Origin: a virus
Length of the DNA: 29,066 nucleotides
Strand: one strand, 5' to 3'
IMG/VR virus record: IMGVR_UViG_3300025770_000655
Span: 1 to 29,066 of that record
Made by a program: the position numbers and the translations under genes. Under the pieces are notes generated by a model. That model was not told where the DNA came from, ran no database searches, and saw only the letters and a program-made list of their open reading frames with translations. Positions 21,271 through 29,007 of this stretch are shown in pieces (positions within the stretch are counted from its first letter, which is position 1; each line of letters opens with the position of its first letter).

Positions 21271-23087
21271 ACCATTAACCACCTTTTCCTTGGGATTGGG
21301 TTTTTACCAAATGCAGTCTCAAGCGAATTGTTAGCCTCGCTATCAAATGCTATCACTTCCGTGACTGGGTCATTTATCATCAAATCGTATTCGTCTATTG
21401 AAAGACTACCTAGACCTTTATTATACTGTATTTTCCAGGAAGAGTCAAGCGATTCCGCAACAAAATCTTTGAGGTCGTAAAATCGTTTGATTTGCTTGGC
21501 TTTCGTAGCAACTACGATAGGTGATTTGATTAGGAGAACTCGCTCTTCATCAAACAGTTGCTTCCAGTTCGAGAAGAAGTTCACCAGCAATGCGGCGATT
21601 GAGAATCCGTCATAATCTGCATCTGCTAAGATACCAATTTTTCCGTAATTCAAATCATCTGCTGGTTCACCCAATTCAAGACCGATGATGGACATCAGTT
21701 CTGAAAGTTCCTTATTTTTCATAATCTCAGTAGGCTTCAATTCACGTACATTTCGAGGTTTACCACGTAGTGGGAATCCACCGTGTATGGATGTATTACG
21801 TACATTAATCAAGTTACTGATTGCTGATTGACCCTCAGTGATAAAAAGTATCTTATCCTCTGGGTCTTTGCTCGATGCTGATATATGACTAGCAACTTTG
21901 GCCTTCTTCATACCCTTGTTGGCCTTCTTCAAGGCACGGGCATCTGCTAACTGCTTCTTGAGTAGCAAGGCTTCGATGATAGGCTCGACCAGTTCATCAT
22001 TTCGCATAATACGACCGATGAATTTTTCTTCAGTCACACCATCGAATATCGGTTTGATATCATTGGCATTATTCGTCAATCGTTCCTTCGTCTGGCTATC
22101 AAACTTTGGGTCGCCAACTGAATTCGTGATTATGACAAATAGCATATGATTTTTGATATCGGATGGTCTAATATCTAATCGATGCTTTTTCTTGATTGCA
22201 TCCTTTAGAGCGGTAGCAATATCGTTAGACACAATATCACAATGAACTCCGCCACCGAAGGTATCAATACCATTGATGAAACTAATGTTCTCATTAGTCT
22301 CCGCTGGCAAGACTGCAACTTTGAATTTAGGAGTCTCAATAATTTCATAAACATCTCCTATTTTTTTGAGATACTGCTTAAATGTTCCTGATTGAACAAC
22401 TCGACCATTGAATTTGAATCTGATTTTTGGAAAACAGACTGCTAGGTCATTGACTCGTTTTTCAATAAGTCCTTTGTGGTCAGCATCAATCGTTTTCATT
22501 CCGAGCCTATCAAAGTCTGCGAAATAAGAAACGGATGTGCCTTGCTCACCCTTTGACTTCGTAATCTCAGTATCATACTCAGAGAGATTCCTCGCACACT
22601 GGAGACGAAAATGCTTCTTGCCGTCATCAGTATGAGCGATAAATTTCTTAGATAGGATATTGACAAGAGTAGCACCAAGACCGTGAGTACCGATAGAAAC
22701 GTGTCCATCGTCATCAAAGTTTGCTCCTGCTCTCAGATTGGTAAAGGCTTGTTCAGCCTGTGTGATACCGGCATCGTCAAGAGACTCCACAACTGGGATT
22801 CCTCGACCATTATCGGTCACTGTGATTTTGCCATTGTCTTCTAGATTGACCTTGATTTCATTAGCAAATTTGAAATTCGTCCTGAAACCTTCGTCAATGC
22901 TGTTAGATACAACTTCATCAAACAATTTGAGAAAAGCGGGTACAATCTTGACCTGTTTTTTCACGATAGAATCGTTCTCCATCACCCATTTGCTGTGGGT
23001 ACCAAGTGTGGTATCTCCCACATACATTCCGGGTCGATGGAGTACGTGTTCTATCTCGCTTAGAACTTTAACATCATTCTTACGCAT
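21267..23087 (-). CDS. 39: Type II DNA topoisomerase, gp39-like ATPase/TOPRIM subunit
   Basis: A 606-residue GyrB/ParE-type subunit. The GHKL ATPase motifs are EVVSNSIDE (58-66), TVTDNGRGIPV (89-99) and GTHGLGATLVNILSKKF; the TOPRIM domain is seen as LFITEGQSA and ILADADYDGFS, with the RGKPRNVRE loop between. Unlike T4, where the subunit is split into gp39 and gp60, the ATPase and TOPRIM parts are in one chain. AGGAA precedes the ATG. The protein powers strand passage by gp52, encoded next. Confidence 0.95.
   Translation of the reverse strand: MRKNDVKVLSEIEHVLHRPGMYVGDTTLGTHSKWVMENDSIVKKQVKIVPAFLKLFDEVVSNSIDEGFRTNFKFANEIKVNLEDNGKITVTDNGRGIPVVESLDDAGITQAEQAFTNLRAGANFDDDGHVSIGTHGLGATLVNILSKKFIAHTDDGKKHFRLQCARNLSEYDTEITKSKGEQGTSVSYFADFDRLGMKTIDADHKGLIEKRVNDLAVCFPKIRFKFNGRVVQSGTFKQYLKKIGDVYEIIETPKFKVAVLPAETNENISFINGIDTFGGGVHCDIVSNDIATALKDAIKKKHRLDIRPSDIKNHMLFVIITNSVGDPKFDSQTKERLTNNANDIKPIFDGVTEEKFIGRIMRNDELVEPIIEALLLKKQLADARALKKANKGMKKAKVASHISASSKDPEDKILFITEGQSAISNLINVRNTSIHGGFPLRGKPRNVRELKPTEIMKNKELSELMSIIGLELGEPADDLNYGKIGILADADYDGFSIAALLVNFFSNWKQLFDEERVLLIKSPIVVATKAKQIKRFYDLKDFVAESLDSSWKIQYNKGLGSLSIDEYDLMINDPVTEVIAFDSEANNSLETAFGKNPIPRKRWLMV
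21420..21448 (-). promoter_or_regulatory. Sigma-70-type promoter inside gene 39, for gene 52
   Basis: Minus-strand TTGACT (21448-21443), 17-base spacer, TATAAT (21425-21420), in codons for DSSWKIQYNKG. It is placed to express gp52 separately from gp39. Confidence 0.7.
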
Positions 23088-23099
23088 TAATATTCCTAT

Positions 23100-23447
23100 T
23101 TAAAGTGTTGGGTAAGAGATGCCTTCATCGGTGAAGATGCTATCTGGGAACTCAATCGATTTTACCGAATCGAGTCGAAATGAACGCCAGCCATTGGCTT
23201 TCATATCAAAGACTGCAACTGTGTTGGGATTGGGTGCTTTAGGTGGCTTCTGCGGCTTATCTGCAGGCACAATTGGCGCACGTTGGGAAAGAACTTCTTG
23301 AAGTAACGTACAAGACATTGCACGTTCTGTTCCATCTACTTTTGTGAATGTAACGGTTGCTACATCATTTTGTAGTAATTCAACTACATCCTCTCGTGAG
23401 AGGTCTTTTTCGACTGATTCATCAATCATCATTACTTTGTATTTCAT
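23100..23447 (-). CDS. Hypothetical phage protein, SH3-like/DUF2693-type
   Basis: A 115-residue protein. The core VTFTKVDGTERAMSCTL and a later VAVFDMKANGWRSFRLDSV are a pattern repeated in T4-type marine phages, often noted as DUF2693-like; the Pro-rich middle (PADKPQKPPKAPNPNT) looks like a linker. Role unknown. It is the first gene downstream of the promoter at 23490-23518 and lies 12 bases before gp39, so it probably leads the topoisomerase transcript. Confidence 0.65.
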   Translation of the reverse strand: MKYKVMMIDESVEKDLSREDVVELLQNDVATVTFTKVDGTERAMSCTLLQEVLSQRAPIVPADKPQKPPKAPNPNTVAVFDMKANGWRSFRLDSVKSIEFPDSIFTDEGISYPTL

Positions 23448-23489
23448 ATCGTCTCCACTTTCGCTTCATAATTATCAATTTATAAGTAC

Positions 23490-23518
23490 ATTATACACGA
23501 CTTATAGCGTGTTGTCAA
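23490..23518 (-). promoter_or_regulatory. Consensus sigma-70 promoter for the topoisomerase operon
   Basis: Minus-strand TTGACA (23518-23513), 17-base spacer, TATAAT (23495-23490). The sequence just downstream is shared with the promoter at 1384-1412. Confidence 0.9.
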
Positions 23519-23763
23519 CCATTATTTTCATTATTTTTCAATTTAATTTGCCTTACCTCCTCTGGGTGTCTGAGTCCCTGCTCTTTAAACCACTTTTCGG
23601 CTTCAGGAGTCAGTTCCACACTCTCAGATACGTCTGGCATATCGTGACATTCACAATCTGCCTGACAATTTGGGTCATCTTTGCTCATTGGAGGTGGTGC
23701 CATATCTATCCCCGTTGACCAATCATCTTTTCTTTGGGTGAAAAACCAAGTTCTATTGCTCAT
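23515..23763 (-). CDS. Small acidic hypothetical protein
   Basis: An 82-residue protein (MSNRTWFFTQRKDDWSTGID start) with a DPNCQADCECHD segment of three cysteines and a C-terminal helical EAEKWFKEQGL region. I cannot place it. It starts by a four-base overlap with the preceding gene, and its end contains the -35 box of the promoter at 23490-23518. Confidence 0.6.
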   Translation of the reverse strand: MSNRTWFFTQRKDDWSTGIDMAPPPMSKDDPNCQADCECHDMPDVSESVELTPEAEKWFKEQGLRHPEEVRQIKLKNNENNG

Positions 23764-23984
23764 TTTTCACTCCTAATTGCTTCTGGATTGCATCGTATCT
23801 GCCCCACTTCAATCTCACCAGTTTCTGGGTCTTCGTACTGCGAAATCATCCCCATCTTGGTCAAGTCATTTAGACAGTGATTAATGCCACTCATACATCC
23901 ATCTTTAAATCCAGAGCGATATGAGAAAAATGCGGCTATCCCAACACCTGCTAAAAAGAAAAGTTGCCACGGTTCTATATACAT
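23760..23984 (-). CDS. Small membrane-anchored hypothetical protein
   Basis: A 74-residue protein with an N-terminal transmembrane helix (LFFLAGVGIAAFFSYRSGF, about 8-26), then a polar part with three cysteines and an acidic linker. AAGGAG is eight bases before the ATG. It has its own promoter at 24012-24040 and overlaps its neighbour by four bases. Function unknown. Confidence 0.65.
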   Translation of the reverse strand: MYIEPWQLFFLAGVGIAAFFSYRSGFKDGCMSGINHCLNDLTKMGMISQYEDPETGEIEVGQIRCNPEAIRSEK

Positions 23985-24011
23985 ATTTCATTCTCCTTTA
24001 ATTATAGTAGT

Positions 24012-24040
24012 ATTATATACTACGTAGATGGACTTGTCAA
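24012..24040 (-). promoter_or_regulatory. Consensus sigma-70 promoter
   Basis: Minus-strand TTGACA (24040-24035), 17-base spacer, TATAAT (24017-24012). It separates the Fe-S carrier genes from the small membrane gene at 23760-23984. Confidence 0.9.
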
Positions 24041-24043
24041 CCC

Positions 24044-24373
24044 CTAATTCATAGAAAAAGATTCTCCACAACCACAACTAGATGTTGCGTTCGGATTAGT
24101 AAATTTAAATCCCTTTCCGTTAAGTCCATCTTCAAAATCCAATGATATTCCTTTCAGATATATCATACTCTTGTTATCGATAATTACCTTATATCCATCG
24201 TTTTCAAATTCCTTGTCATTTTCTGCTACGACTGAATCCCATTCAATTTCATATGTCATTCCAGAACATCCACCACCTGCAACGGCTAGTCGTAATCCAA
24301 CATCACTCGGTAAACCATTTAATAAAGACTTCACTTGCGTACTTGCTTTTTCAGTTATTGTCACAAAATCCAT
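24044..24373 (-). CDS. A-type Fe-S carrier (IscA/SufA/HesB family), copy 1
   Basis: A 109-residue A-type carrier. The three cluster-binding cysteines are present: C36 (GGGCSGMTYEI) and C100/C102 (SSCGCGESFSM). Length and layout (TITEKASTQVKSLL start, LDFEDGLNGKGFKFTNPNA before the CGC) are standard. These proteins hand Fe-S clusters to targets. It lies 15 bases after the second carrier gene, and the pair are distinct in sequence. Confidence 0.93.
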   Translation of the reverse strand: MDFVTITEKASTQVKSLLNGLPSDVGLRLAVAGGGCSGMTYEIEWDSVVAENDKEFENDGYKVIIDNKSMIYLKGISLDFEDGLNGKGFKFTNPNATSSCGCGESFSMN

Positions 24374-24388
24374 TTCTTACCTTTCTAT

Positions 24389-24730
24389 TTACACTCCTGC
24401 TTTAAGTGTGAATGACTCCCCACAGCCACAGGTCGCATCTTCGTACGGGTTATTAAATTTGAAACCAGCATCATATCCATTAGGATTTACTTCATAATCT
24501 ATTTCTGTACCTAGCATCATCATTAGTGATTTATGGTTGACTAGAATTTTAACTCCATTTGAATCAAATTCATTATCATCTTCCTCGATTTGGTCAGCGT
24601 ATTCTAAATTATACGCATAACCAGAACATCCAGTAGTTCTGATATTAACTCTAATACCTAGTCCTGAACCTCTTTCTTCTAAGAAGTGCTTGACTCGTTC
24701 CGCTCCAGCGTCTGTTACGGTGATGCTCAT
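24389..24730 (-). CDS. A-type Fe-S carrier (IscA/SufA/HesB family), copy 2
   Basis: A 113-residue A-type carrier with C35 (TTGCSGYAYNLEY) and C101/C103 (ATCGCGESFTL). Its opening MSITVTDAGAERVKHFLEER and the longer tail separate it from copy 1, so the two are divergent paralogues and may form a heterodimer like the ErpA/IscA pairs. AAGGA lies ten bases ahead of the ATG. It is transcribed before copy 1. Confidence 0.93.
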   Translation of the reverse strand: MSITVTDAGAERVKHFLEERGSGLGIRVNIRTTGCSGYAYNLEYADQIEEDDNEFDSNGVKILVNHKSLMMMLGTEIDYEVNPNGYDAGFKFNNPYEDATCGCGESFTLKAGV

Positions 24731-24758
24731 TATACTTGCTTCCTTTTCCTATTGTTGT

Positions 24759-27635
24759 CTAAGTTCTGAACCAACTCCAAACGAGTCCGCTTGGGTGGCC
24801 TTCTACGTTGCTCTGCCCATCACTCGTATGAAAGGGTTGGTCTCGATGGAACCATTGAGTTCCATTGCTTGTTTCTGATATTGTCGGTGTTGACCAATAC
24901 AAATGACAGGTATGTCCGCCATAGTGATTCCCATTATATAAGATGATTGGATATATTTCACCTTCTACCAGACTTATTGTTCCTGTGTTTGATACGTCTG
25001 GATGACTACCGGGTGCGGCCGCTAACCAATTGCTGGTGGAAATACTCGCTTCTACCTGCGCCAAACTCTGACTCGGTGTTCCTATCCATAAATAGATGGA
25101 GTCATCTCCTACTACTCTGAATGAATACGTTTCAGTTGATTGTGCTTTAAACCATCCCTTTACTCTGAATGAACGCTTACTCGTATTATCATCAATTATA
25201 ATGGCTTTTGCATCCCAACTTTGGTCCATTGCGTTTGAAATCCAAGTATTGCCGGCATTCTGATATGTGTAATTTCCCCAAGAAGATGATGAGCAACATC
25301 TCCAAGTGGCCCCCAATAATTCACACCCCGATTGGCCAAGCCAATCAGCGGCACCATCACACCAACACTGACCATCGCTGTAGTTTCCTCCGTCACATTG
25401 TCCATTATTCCAACTACCACTACCTGTGGATGTACATCCGCTAGGATTATTATTGTATCCGCTGTTCCCGTTTCCGTATTGTCCGCCACCGTTACACCAA
25501 CCTTCATTGATACAAGAAGTGTAATTGGTCCATTGATTATCGGAGCAGTAAGAGTATCCTACAGCGGTCAAAGTTGAAAAACTATTATTGCTATTATAAG
25601 CAGGGTCCCATTTATTTGGACTAATTCTCCATCGCTGAACATCTATTCCGTGTATCCATTCCCAATTATCCCAGACTGGAGTTACTTTATAATATACGTG
25701 ATGGAATGGTCTAATTCCCACTTTCCATAATTCTTCTCGACTATCTTGAAAATACATAGCACCAGTATCTGTAGTATGAGGAACTTCACCTACTAATTTC
25801 CATACGCCAAGGGCATAATCAGAACCTGTATTTTGCGTGCCATCCTTCCAATACGGTGCTCGATAAATTCTATATCTATTTGGTGTTCCTAAATGTCTGC
25901 TAGATGATGATAAATTTACATTATACTGTGGCGAATACCAACGTATTTGTGGAAAAGTATTTGTTGTAGCATCATTATATCCATATAATCCAAGTGGTAC
26001 GCTACTTGTATTTGTAAATCCGTGAGGAGGGAATCCGTTTGTTCCGTAATACCAAGATTCAATCGGCATATCAATATCATACGTTCCCCAAACTGTCGCT
26101 GTGTTAGGCGTATTAATTGTGTTCCAAGTATATCCATTGCTTTCACAAATGGCTTGAGTAGAATTTGCAACACCATCCCAAGTGGCAGGAACGGCCAAAC
26201 AGGCTGACTGATTTATAGTTACTCCATCGGAACAGGTGTAATGCGTTGCAGTTGAACATTCATAAGTTGTTACAATCCAGTTATTCTGAGTTGGAACAGG
26301 GTCTTGAAAACGCATTGAATGTGTCACCCACCAAGGATGAGTTGATTGACCAACTTCTGTGCCATTACCATAACTTGAATTCATATCACCATATTGAATT
26401 GTTATACTTGTACTTGTTGTTTCTGCGTGACTTTCAGGCCATTTACTAGGATTATCTGAAGTCATCAAATTATAATTTTGATGTGCAGATATCGTTTCTG
26501 CCGATTGATACCACTGATTGCTTATTTGCGTTGCGATATTATCATCTGCGAACCAAGCCCAGTATAAGTGATTCCAGCCTGAGACTGTCTGGGTTGTTTC
26601 CATACACCATTCTTTAGTAGCATTTGAGTTATACCAAACCCAGTTAGCAGTTGCATCATTGTTGGATGAATATGCACATTTTCCACCATTATTTGCGTTT
26701 GAGAGACCACCTTGTTCGCACATAGCCATTGAATTCGACCCTGGATGGAAATTGACTTCAAGAAATTCTGGTCCGCCAGCGTCACGTTGATTTTTATTAA
26801 CACATACCATTGGTGCAGAGGGTTTAGAACCTGCGACAGTCCAAACAGAAGGGTAAGTCCAAACAGAAGGGTTAGTCCAAATATTACCAGACGCAACACA
26901 GGCCGCTTCAGTAATCCAAACAGGGTCATCACAACCAGTTGCTAGACAATCTGTGGGATTTGTAAATTGGGGGTCAGAACATCCTGTATAAGTACAAGTT
27001 GCTTGCGTTGTAAGTAGAGGGTCTGAGCAACTATCTGGCCAACTCTCTTGTGTTCTACAATATGAACTTTGATAAGAGGATTCGCAAGATGTTTGATTGG
27101 TGTATGTTGGGTCAGTACAATGATAATCAGTAATGGCATCCCAAACTACCTCAATATAAGGAATACCATCAGTATCTGGGTCTGTGGTACTATTTGTACC
27201 ATTGTATGTCATCAGTCCAAGAGGATTACGTACCCTTTTGCTTACCTCATCGCCATATAGGGTTTGTCCAAGAACTTGATAATCACTAAATTCAACTTCG
27301 TATTTCTTACTAACAAGAGAGGAATATACTTCAAATTCAGAATATATATCAAAATAAGTGCCATCAAAGGTATTGTCGGATGTAATAACATTAACTAATG
27401 TGCCATCTCCAGAGAAGAATGAGCGAACAATAGCCAATACGTCATCTCTATCGGCCATTGACAATGCTCCACCCATAGCGGCAACTTCCATTGCTCGTTT
27501 TGTTGCTTCTTGGGCACCAACTGAAGTCAAGACAATGTCCGTTAATCGGATATTACCGTCTTGAGTCAACATCCCGAACTGAGCCACTTGGCCGTTCGGG
27601 ATGCTTACTGGTTTATATTTTAGAATATCACTCAT
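24759..27635 (-). CDS. Giant Cys-rich repeat adhesin/tail-fibre-like protein with PA14/GLEYA domain
   Basis: A 958-residue virion-type protein. The N-terminal ~150 residues (VAQFGMLTQDGNIRLTDIVL opening) may attach to a baseplate or fibre. About 170-260 holds short Cys repeats (CTDPTYTNQTSC, CSDPLLTTQATC, CSDPQFTNPTDC, CDDPVWITEAAC); similar units recur near 470-510 and 690-790. Long Trp/Asn/Tyr/Ser-rich stretches lie between. About 815-930 resembles a PA14/GLEYA lectin fold (FRVKGWFKAQSTETYSFRVV, then DDSIYLWIG), suggesting host-glycan binding. The ATG has no ribosome site; a CATAAATA late-like box lies five bases upstream. Precise virion position is unknown. Confidence 0.72.
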   Translation of the reverse strand: MSDILKYKPVSIPNGQVAQFGMLTQDGNIRLTDIVLTSVGAQEATKRAMEVAAMGGALSMADRDDVLAIVRSFFSGDGTLVNVITSDNTFDGTYFDIYSEFEVYSSLVSKKYEVEFSDYQVLGQTLYGDEVSKRVRNPLGLMTYNGTNSTTDPDTDGIPYIEVVWDAITDYHCTDPTYTNQTSCESSYQSSYCRTQESWPDSCSDPLLTTQATCTYTGCSDPQFTNPTDCLATGCDDPVWITEAACVASGNIWTNPSVWTYPSVWTVAGSKPSAPMVCVNKNQRDAGGPEFLEVNFHPGSNSMAMCEQGGLSNANNGGKCAYSSNNDATANWVWYNSNATKEWCMETTQTVSGWNHLYWAWFADDNIATQISNQWYQSAETISAHQNYNLMTSDNPSKWPESHAETTSTSITIQYGDMNSSYGNGTEVGQSTHPWWVTHSMRFQDPVPTQNNWIVTTYECSTATHYTCSDGVTINQSACLAVPATWDGVANSTQAICESNGYTWNTINTPNTATVWGTYDIDMPIESWYYGTNGFPPHGFTNTSSVPLGLYGYNDATTNTFPQIRWYSPQYNVNLSSSSRHLGTPNRYRIYRAPYWKDGTQNTGSDYALGVWKLVGEVPHTTDTGAMYFQDSREELWKVGIRPFHHVYYKVTPVWDNWEWIHGIDVQRWRISPNKWDPAYNSNNSFSTLTAVGYSYCSDNQWTNYTSCINEGWCNGGGQYGNGNSGYNNNPSGCTSTGSGSWNNGQCDGGNYSDGQCWCDGAADWLGQSGCELLGATWRCCSSSSWGNYTYQNAGNTWISNAMDQSWDAKAIIIDDNTSKRSFRVKGWFKAQSTETYSFRVVGDDSIYLWIGTPSQSLAQVEASISTSNWLAAAPGSHPDVSNTGTISLVEGEIYPIILYNGNHYGGHTCHLYWSTPTISETSNGTQWFHRDQPFHTSDGQSNVEGHPSGLVWSWFRT
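26838..26873 (-). repeat. 18-bp tandem duplication in the adhesin gene
   Basis: Two copies of an 18-bp unit (plus strand AGTCCAAACAGAAGGGTW, 26838-26855 and 26856-26873) differ at one base and encode the repeated PSVWT in NPSVWTYPSVWTVAG. A third, partial copy follows. This is a young in-frame expansion. Confidence 0.75.
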
Positions 27636-27640
27636 ATAGA

Positions 27641-27648
27641 TATTTATG
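27641..27648 (-). promoter_or_regulatory. Late-like box CATAAATA at the adhesin start
   Basis: Minus-strand CATAAATA (a NATAAATA-type late box) ends six bases before the adhesin ATG and overlaps the stop codon of the RuvC-like gene. If functional it would give a leaderless or near-leaderless mRNA; it may just be the TCATAA stop context. Confidence 0.3.
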
Positions 27649-28210
27649 AGTTTAGAAGTTTGTTACGATACTTCGCTATATAATAAGAGTCGATTATATC
27701 AGATACTGGACCTTGCCCTTTATATTCATCAATTCCGAACAATTTGGCTAAATCATCACCTGTTTCTTTGACAAATGCTTCATACATTAGGATTTTGTTA
27801 GCATTTCCCTTTCCAGTAGCGAATTTCTTTATCTCAGAGGGAGCAAATATTTTCAATTCTCCTTGGCTGAACTTGTTTAATGTGTATTTAAGAATGCCTG
27901 TATTCTCACCTATATTGAATACTTGACCTTTGGCACCAAACGCATAGCCCTCAAGACCAATATAAATGGTGTAGCCATTATATACAATATTATCTCGAAT
28001 GAAATCTAAAGTTATCTTAGCAAGTTTGGTAAATCGTTCTAGATTATCTGCATATTCATATAGAGGCAGTCCAACTATATTAGGTGACCACTGACCCTCT
28101 GATTTCTTTCTGTTTGTAATAAACATAAAGTTACAGTTTTCGTATTTGAATTTACCTTCACAACAACAAATTGCTGGTGAAGTCATTGAATAATCTATTC
28201 CAACAATCAT
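27644..28210 (-). CDS. RuvC-like RNase H-fold nuclease (Holliday junction resolvase-like)
   Basis: A 188-residue RNase H-fold protein. IVGIDYSMTSPAI gives the first acidic residue (D6), GLEGYAFGAKGQ the second (E87), and SDIIDSYYIAKY the last pair (D171, D174). PSEIKKFATGKGNANK is the region just before the C-terminal helix seen in RuvC-type resolvases. Such proteins in T4-type phages are expected to cut branched DNA before packaging. It overlaps nothing and follows a zinc-ribbon gene by three bases. Confidence 0.8.
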   Translation of the reverse strand: MIVGIDYSMTSPAICCCEGKFKYENCNFMFITNRKKSEGQWSPNIVGLPLYEYADNLERFTKLAKITLDFIRDNIVYNGYTIYIGLEGYAFGAKGQVFNIGENTGILKYTLNKFSQGELKIFAPSEIKKFATGKGNANKILMYEAFVKETGDDLAKLFGIDEYKGQGPVSDIIDSYYIAKYRNKLLNS

Positions 28211-28213
28211 AGG

Positions 28214-28354
28214 TCATTCCATTTCTTCATCAGTGTGAATATCACTACTTGCACAAAAAGGGCAAGAAATTACTTTATATACATCGTCATCTAATTGGTG
28301 TTCGATTATGCAAGTTGCCTGGCACTCATCACATTGCACATTAGTTGTTGTCAT
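28214..28354 (-). CDS. Small zinc-ribbon protein
   Basis: A 46-codon gene (MTTTNVQCDECQATCII start) with CDEC and CPFC pairs (C8, C11, C31, C34; extra C15) and an acidic DEEME end, a typical short zinc ribbon. GGAG is six bases before the ATG. Three bases separate its stop from the RuvC-like start, so the two are co-transcribed. Confidence 0.72.
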   Translation of the reverse strand: MTTTNVQCDECQATCIIEHQLDDDVYKVISCPFCASSDIHTDEEME

Positions 28355-28372
28355 TAAATACTCCTAGTAAGT

Positions 28373-28792
28373 TTAACTGCATAGATTGTACCATTTATGG
28401 GTTCCAATATTTGTTACGTTTTTGTATCCGCTTTTCTCTAAGTCTACTTTGGCTGTATTTGCCAAGTTACCGTGATTTGAATAGACCAAGATTGGAGTAT
28501 TTTCTGTTACTCTGTCGTTTGCATCACACCATCTAAGAAGATTGGAGTGTGGCACATTAACTGCATTGTGGAGTTTTCCACCTGAAATGAAATCTACTGG
28601 ATTTCGTACATCAATAATAACTCCTCCAGCAAGAAAAATTTCTCTAATTTCTTCGCAAGTCATCCGGGTGCCTGTGCCACCAAATACTTCTTCGTATGCG
28701 AGGTTTTCTTCTCGGCGCTTTTTGTTATCCCGTACAGTCTGCTTGTAATACGCTTGCATTACTTTATCCCACGGCTTTGCTACTTTATCCAT
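28373..28792 (-). CDS. Rhodanese-fold protein without the catalytic cysteine
   Basis: A 139-residue protein with a basic helical N-terminus (1-35) and a rhodanese domain (about 45-139): VIIDVRNPVDFISGGKL, HNAVNVPHSNL, and ILVYSNHGNLANTAKVDL, then GYKNVTNIG. In active rhodaneses the loop after ILVY begins with the persulfide-carrying Cys; here it is S105, so sulfur transfer is unlikely. Start ATG 28792 lies eight bases after GGAGG, in an almost ideal SD (GGAGGTGA) made from the last codons of the upstream gene. Confidence 0.8.
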   Translation of the reverse strand: MDKVAKPWDKVMQAYYKQTVRDNKKRREENLAYEEVFGGTGTRMTCEEIREIFLAGGVIIDVRNPVDFISGGKLHNAVNVPHSNLLRWCDANDRVTENTPILVYSNHGNLANTAKVDLEKSGYKNVTNIGTHKWYNLCS

Positions 28793-28797
28793 TGTAA

Positions 28798-29007
28798 TCA
28801 CCTCCAACTATGTCCGATTAAATCTCCAGCACCACGGTCCTCGTCTGAGATTGCCGTTTTGCTGTGGCTAACTTTCATTATTTTATTCCATTTTTCAGAC
28901 CCACATTCGCAGAATCCTACTTGGTCTTCCATTCCTTTCTCAGACCATTTCATCATTCGGTCTACTTCTAGACCACACTTATCACATTCAAAACTAAATA
29001 TCGGCAT
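28798..29007 (-). CDS. FmdB-type zinc-ribbon protein
   Basis: A 69-residue protein starting MPIFSFECDKCGLEVDRMM, a match to the FmdB/YdcC putative regulatory zinc ribbon (C8, C11, then C33, C35). The second pair is CxC rather than the usual CxxC. AAGGAG precedes the ATG. Its last codons (TGG AGG TGA) form the SD of the rhodanese gene. Confidence 0.75.
   Translation of the reverse strand: MPIFSFECDKCGLEVDRMMKWSEKGMEDQVGFCECGSEKWNKIMKVSHSKTAISDEDRGAGDLIGHSWR

Noticed and set aside
22655-22690. Plus-strand TTGACA inside gene 39
   Set aside because: No -10 hexamer at 16-18 bases and no gene downstream on that strand.
25196-26932. Several 85-135-codon frames on both strands within the adhesin gene
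   Set aside because: All lie inside the 958-codon reading frame, and their residues mirror its repeat composition; no ribosome sites or promoters support them.
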